From: Gammaproteobacteria bacterium
Lineage (GTDB): Bacteria > Pseudomonadota > Gammaproteobacteria > Enterobacterales > Alteromonadaceae
DNA length: 9,316 nt
Assembly: GCA_027484495.1 (NCBI GenBank)
Contig: JAIXSW010000234.1
Span: forward strand, 1 to 9,316
Direction: 5' to 3'
The position numbers were made by a program, and so were the translations under genes. Shown here in pieces: positions 6,793-9,316 of this stretch. The notes beneath the pieces were generated by a model, which worked only from the letters and a program-made list of their open reading frames with translations, did not search any database and was not told the origin of the DNA. Numbering within the stretch: the stretch's first letter is position 1; every line of letters starts with the position of its first letter.

Positions 6793-8193
6793 TTAGTACG
6801 GACTGACTGGTGTATAAAACGCCGTGTTACGACCGTCGATACTGATGCGAATTGGTGTCACGGTTGTGCTGTTGCTGAGCAGGTTGTAACTCTCCCCCGG
6901 CAACAGTTTAAAGCGCAGTAAATCTTTGATCACAACCGGCTGGCCACAACTCGTTTGGGTGTACTGCGTTTGCGCATCGGCACGCAGTACATAGACTTCG
7001 TTGGTGCCGTCGACAATGCCCTGGCCGTCGGCGGTGACAAACAACGACGTGGCTTCAGATACCGCAATCACCCGGCCACTGCTGCCCAGTTTGGCCTGGA
7101 ACACCGCCGAGCGGCCCATCCGATCACGCTGACGGAAGTGGGTGTCGTTCAGCGTATTGGCCAATTGCGGGAAGCTGAGGAAATTACTGCTGATATTGAT
7201 AGTGTTATGGCAATAATCAGTCACCACTTCAGCGCTAACCGCGCCACTGACGCCATCCGGATCATAGACATGCTGACTCAGCACATGGTCACCGGCCGAA
7301 GTGCCGCCGACCACACCGCCCTTGTCATACACATGTTTAATTGCACTTTGTACTAATGTGCCCTGCCACGCGTTCAAATAAGCGGATTGATCGCCACCGG
7401 CGATAAACACCGCTTCGGCCGATTTGATCGCCCATTCGACATAAGCCGAGTTCGCTTTCGTGACCGTATCAACAATCAGTGTTTCCACCGACGCCGCACC
7501 GGTCAGCCCTTGCAAATAGGTGTTGTAAGCATCAGTCCCTGCGGCGCGCAGCACGACGATATTGCCCGCTTTGATCTGCGGTCCGACTCTGTTACTAAAC
7601 GCTGCATCCACATCGGTACCACCGCCCATCAGCAACAACGCGCCCTGACCTGAAGTTAAGGTTGGACACACATCAGCACTGCCGCCAAGTAAATAGCTGG
7701 TTTGATTACTCGGTTTAGCCGGACGGGCACCATAGCTGCAACTTGTTGGTGGTGTGGTACCACCGCCGCCACTGGCGCTGCCGTTAAAGGTCACCGTCAG
7801 GCCATAACTGCCGGTGCCGCTGTAGCGCGCCACTTTGATAAAGTGCTTACCGGCAGTCGCCGCGCGATAGATGCCGGTTTCCGGCCTGCTGCTGCTCTGG
7901 CCCGACAAAATATAACTGCCGCTGCTGCGATACAGATAAAAATCAAAATCGGCACTGGTGCCATGACTCAGGCTGATGCTGATATCACCGGTATTGGTAG
8001 TGTCGAAACTAAACCAATCCGCGTCAGTGCTGCTACCGATACTGCCATTGACCACCTGACCACTGCAGAGGCCGGGATTGGCTTTTGCTTCGGTGTTGTT
8101 GTTTTCCGCTTCCTGTTGCAGACAAGCGGCCAGCGCAGGGCTGCCCGCCAATAACATAGTCGCCATAGCGACGGTTTTGAACGTTGCTTTCAT
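6793..8193 (-). CDS. Secreted S51 peptidase (cyanophycinase-like) with N-terminal PPC domain
   Basis: The product has 466 residues. A signal peptide (1 to about 23) ends in LAAC, which is a good lipobox (Cys24), although six cysteines in total also allow disulfides. Residues ~25-137 form a PPC-type beta domain ('DADWFSFD', 'DFDFYLYRSSG', 'GKHFIKVARYSGTGSYGLTV'). After the GGGG-TTPP linker (~141-150), residues ~160-466 form an S51 domain. Family signatures are 'FIAGGDQ' (263-269), the nucleophile motif 'GGTSAG' with Ser299, 'DTHFRQRDRMGR' with His352, and 'VSEATSLFV' with Glu380. These match the Ser-His-Glu set of cyanophycinases, which cut cyanophycin to beta-Asp-Arg dipeptides. Residues after the nucleophile are Asp-His instead of the more usual Ala-Ala, so specificity may differ. 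I chose ATG 8193 because AGGA lies eight bases upstream and it begins the signal peptide; the frame runs on to 8292 without a usable start. No cyanophycin synthetase is in the window, so the protein may scavenge polymer from outside. Confidence 0.88.
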   Translation of the reverse strand: MKATFKTVAMATMLLAGSPALAACLQQEAENNNTEAKANPGLCSGQVVNGSIGSSTDADWFSFDTTNTGDISISLSHGTSADFDFYLYRSSGSYILSGQSSSRPETGIYRAATAGKHFIKVARYSGTGSYGLTVTFNGSASGGGGTTPPTSCSYGARPAKPSNQTSYLLGGSADVCPTLTSGQGALLLMGGGTDVDAAFSNRVGPQIKAGNIVVLRAAGTDAYNTYLQGLTGAASVETLIVDTVTKANSAYVEWAIKSAEAVFIAGGDQSAYLNAWQGTLVQSAIKHVYDKGGVVGGTSAGDHVLSQHVYDPDGVSGAVSAEVVTDYCHNTINISSNFLSFPQLANTLNDTHFRQRDRMGRSAVFQAKLGSSGRVIAVSEATSLFVTADGQGIVDGTNEVYVLRADAQTQYTQTSCGQPVVIKDLLRFKLLPGESYNLLSNSTTVTPIRISIDGRNTAFYTPVSPY

Positions 8194-8296
8194 TGTTGCT
8201 TTCCTATTGTTTTTGTTGTGTGTTTGAACGTCGAACGATGCACGGCCCAACAGGCCGATGACTTCAGGAACCAGGCTGGCGCAAGACAGCATGGTG

Positions 8297-8308
8297 CCGG
8301 AATTCCGG
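8297..8308. promoter_or_regulatory. Perfect 12-base palindrome upstream of S51 gene
   Basis: CCGGAATTCCGG is fully self-complementary. It lies about 104 bases upstream of the S51 start codon. Read on the - strand, an AATAAT hexamer (8314-8309), a possible -10 box, directly abuts it, which would place transcription start inside the palindrome. That suits a repressor operator, but the -35 is poor and no known regulator is recognised by me at this sequence. Confidence 0.3.
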
Positions 8309-8340
8309 ATTATTCAGCGGGGGAAAAACTTATAGGTCGA

Positions 8341-8402
8341 ACCACTCGGATAAGTGGTAATCAGTGGCGCAGGCGTGCAAATTGACAGGTTTAGCAACCT
8401 GT
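8341..8402. repeat. Two perfect inverted repeats in tandem
   Basis: ACCACT (8341-8346) is repeated inverted as AGTGGT (8353-8358) with a six-base centre. ACAGGTT (8385-8391) is repeated inverted as AACCTGT (8396-8402) with centre TAGC. The second overlaps a TTGACA hexamer. Neither is followed by a T-run in either direction, so operators or RNA leader stems are more likely than terminators. Confidence 0.35.
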
Positions 8403-8467
8403 AGTGACAGCGGCAACCAGTGGGTTGGGTTCTGCGGCATCACCAGCACTCTGCATAAAATTGCATC

Positions 8468-8505
8468 AGGAGAGTTTTAATATGCGGTAGGGCTGCCCCT
8501 GCTGT
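8468..8505 (+). promoter_or_regulatory. Shine-Dalgarno, two-codon ORF and RNA hairpin in the TonB-like leader
   Basis: AGGAGAG (8468-8474) is followed, after seven bases, by ATG CGG TAG (8482-8490), a Met-Arg-stop ORF. The sequence from the G of that ATG forms a nine-pair stem: GCGGTAGGG (8484-8492) with CCCTGCTGT (8497-8505), loop CTGC. Three pairs are G-U, which exist only in RNA from the + strand, since the other strand would have A-C mismatches. This fits a structured leader for the gene at 8613. It could still be chance. Confidence 0.3.
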
Positions 8506-8533
8506 CAATCGACGAAAAACGGGAATATCGCAA

Positions 8534-8553
8534 GCAATATATTAATTATTTGC
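8534..8553. promoter_or_regulatory. AT-rich imperfect palindrome before TonB-like gene
   Basis: The 20-base element has arms GCAA and TTGC around a central ATTAAT, with seven of ten positions symmetric. It sits 60-79 bases before the start codon at 8613, just upstream of the best -10-like box (TATAGA, 8577-8582). The position fits an activator or repressor site, or a simple AT-rich UP-like element. Confidence 0.25.
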
Positions 8554-8612
8554 AGTGGTTATGTAACAATGGCCGGTATAGACTGTCTTTTTACCCCGAA
8601 AAGGAACTTTAG

Positions 8613-9316
8613 ATGCGTAAAATCACTTTACTGGCGCTGTTGATCAGCGCATTTACGACGCAAGCCGACCTGCTGACTGCACTACAAGCCTATGATAAAA
8701 AAGACTTTGCTAAAGCCGCAACAGAATTTAATGCACTACTGCCATTAGGCAGTGAACAAGCGGCATTTAATCTCGCCGCCATGGCCTACAACGCCGAAGG
8801 CCAGCCGCAAGATTTAGTCCGCGCCGCCAGCTACTTTGCTTTAGCGGCGGAGCTGGGTCATCCCAAAGCGCAGGGGTTGTATCAGCAGGTCGTGGCGAAA
8901 CTCAATGCCACACAACAAGCGCAGGCACAACAACAGCTGGTGACGCTGCAATCTCAGGTCAAAGTGCCGGTGAAACTTAACGAAAAGCAGGTGGCAAAAG
9001 ACAACACCGAATGGCGTGAACCAATCAAACGCCGGGAACCGGAATTTCCAAAAGAAGCCGCGCAAAAAGGCGCTTTTGGTTATGTCACCATGCGCTTTCT
9101 GGTCAATGAAGCCGGCAAAGTGGAAGCGATCGATACGCTGGATTCTTACCCCAAAGGTTTATTTGACCGGTCTGCAATAAAGGCGATGAAAGGCTGGCAA
9201 TACCAGCCCGGCAAAGGCAAGTTTATTGGCAAGGTTGTGCTGGAATTTTCATTGGGCCCACTACAGCCCAAAAGCCTGCATCGTTATATGAATGAACACA
9301 AATTATGGGAATATGC
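8613..9316 (+). CDS. Secreted Sel1-repeat/TonB C-terminal-domain protein, 3'-partial
   Basis: The reading frame is open to the right edge, with 234 complete codons visible. ATG 8613 is preceded by AAGGA (8601-8605) at a seven-base spacing. Residues 1-18 look like a cleavable signal peptide (MRKITLLALLISAF, cut after TTQA). Residues ~20-92 contain a TPR/Sel1-type helical region ('AAFNLAAMAYNAEGQ', then 'AASYFALAAELGHPKAQ'). A Gln-rich helix follows at ~97-115. Residues ~143-213 match a TonB C-terminal domain: 'REPEFPKEAAQKGAFGYVTM', 'FLVNEAGKVEAI', 'FDRSAIKAMKGWQYQPG'. TonB normally couples ExbB/ExbD to outer-membrane receptors through an N-terminal inner-membrane anchor and a Pro-rich spacer. 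Neither is visible here, so a freely periplasmic TonB-like protein is inferred. It may serve as a structural or binding module rather than an energy transducer. It is divergent from the S51 gene. Confidence 0.88.
   Translation, partial: MRKITLLALLISAFTTQADLLTALQAYDKKDFAKAATEFNALLPLGSEQAAFNLAAMAYNAEGQPQDLVRAASYFALAAELGHPKAQGLYQQVVAKLNATQQAQAQQQLVTLQSQVKVPVKLNEKQVAKDNTEWREPIKRREPEFPKEAAQKGAFGYVTMRFLVNEAGKVEAIDTLDSYPKGLFDRSAIKAMKGWQYQPGKGKFIGKVVLEFSLGPLQPKSLHRYMNEHKLWEY

Larger units (their letters stand above)
8194..8612. other. Divergent regulatory spacer between S51 and TonB-like genes
   Basis: This 419-base region has no convincing protein gene beyond a two-codon ORF, but it is unusually rich in symmetric elements. 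On the - strand side lie the S51 ribosome binding site, a GAACG-TC-GAACG direct repeat (8226-8237) and a perfect 12-base palindrome (8297-8308). Two inverted repeats follow (8341-8358 and 8385-8402). A smaller CAACC/GGTTG stem lies at 8414-8427. Next come the two-codon ORF with its hairpin (8468-8505), and then an AT-rich imperfect palindrome (8534-8553) just before the TonB-like gene. A TTGACA box (8382-8387) has no matching -10 at a normal distance. TATAGA (8577-8582) is a possible -10 for the TonB-like gene but has no good -35. Confidence 0.6.

Noticed and set aside
6955..8154. Three + strand frames of 88-150 codons across the S51 gene
   Set aside because: They are antisense to a well-supported gene and carry no domain signature or ribosome binding site.
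8194..8292. N-terminal extension of the S51 protein to 8292
   Set aside because: It would place 33 extra residues before a clean signal peptide, whereas ATG 8193 has its own AGGA site eight bases upstream.
8382..8410. Perfect TTGACA -35 box as a promoter for the TonB-like gene
   Set aside because: No acceptable -10 hexamer is found at 16-18 bases; the hexamer is partly inside an inverted repeat.

Overview
This looks like chromosomal DNA from a free-living gammaproteobacterium, most likely near Rheinheimera/Alishewanella or other Alteromonadales-like groups. The assignment is an inference from a FadM protein very close to the enterobacterial type, Gln/Ala/Leu-rich proteins, a Sel1-TonB protein and a membrane-anchored LytTR regulator. 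I see no rRNA, tRNA, CRISPR array, insertion sequence or phage gene.

Layout, left to right: (1) the 3' part of a long exported, helical-repeat (TPR-like) protein with a single C-terminal membrane anchor, + strand, cut by the left edge; (2) fadM, long-chain acyl-CoA thioesterase, + strand, preceded by a plausible promoter and a FadR-like operator; (3) convergent to it, a four-TM LytTR regulator on the - strand; (4) divergent from the regulator, an OpgC/MdoC-like acyltransferase-3 membrane protein, + strand; (5) a 320-base gap; (6) an ABC1/COQ8-type atypical kinase, + strand; (7) convergent to it, a secreted S51 (cyanophycinase-like) peptidase with an N-terminal PPC domain, - strand; (8) a 419-base divergent spacer rich in inverted repeats; (9) the 5' part of a secreted Sel1-repeat/TonB C-terminal-domain protein, + strand, cut by the right edge.

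The genes do not form one pathway. The local units are fadM with its own control region, the LytTR/acyltransferase divergent pair (probably regulator and target, or two parts of one envelope-modifying response), and the S51/TonB-like divergent pair, which shares a structured regulatory spacer. No obvious new defence or mobile system is present. The best leads are the FadR-like site, the spacer at 8194-8612 (palindromes, and a well-spaced Shine-Dalgarno in front of a two-codon ORF that begins a GU-containing hairpin), the unusual anchorless TonB-like protein, and the PPC-S51 architecture.
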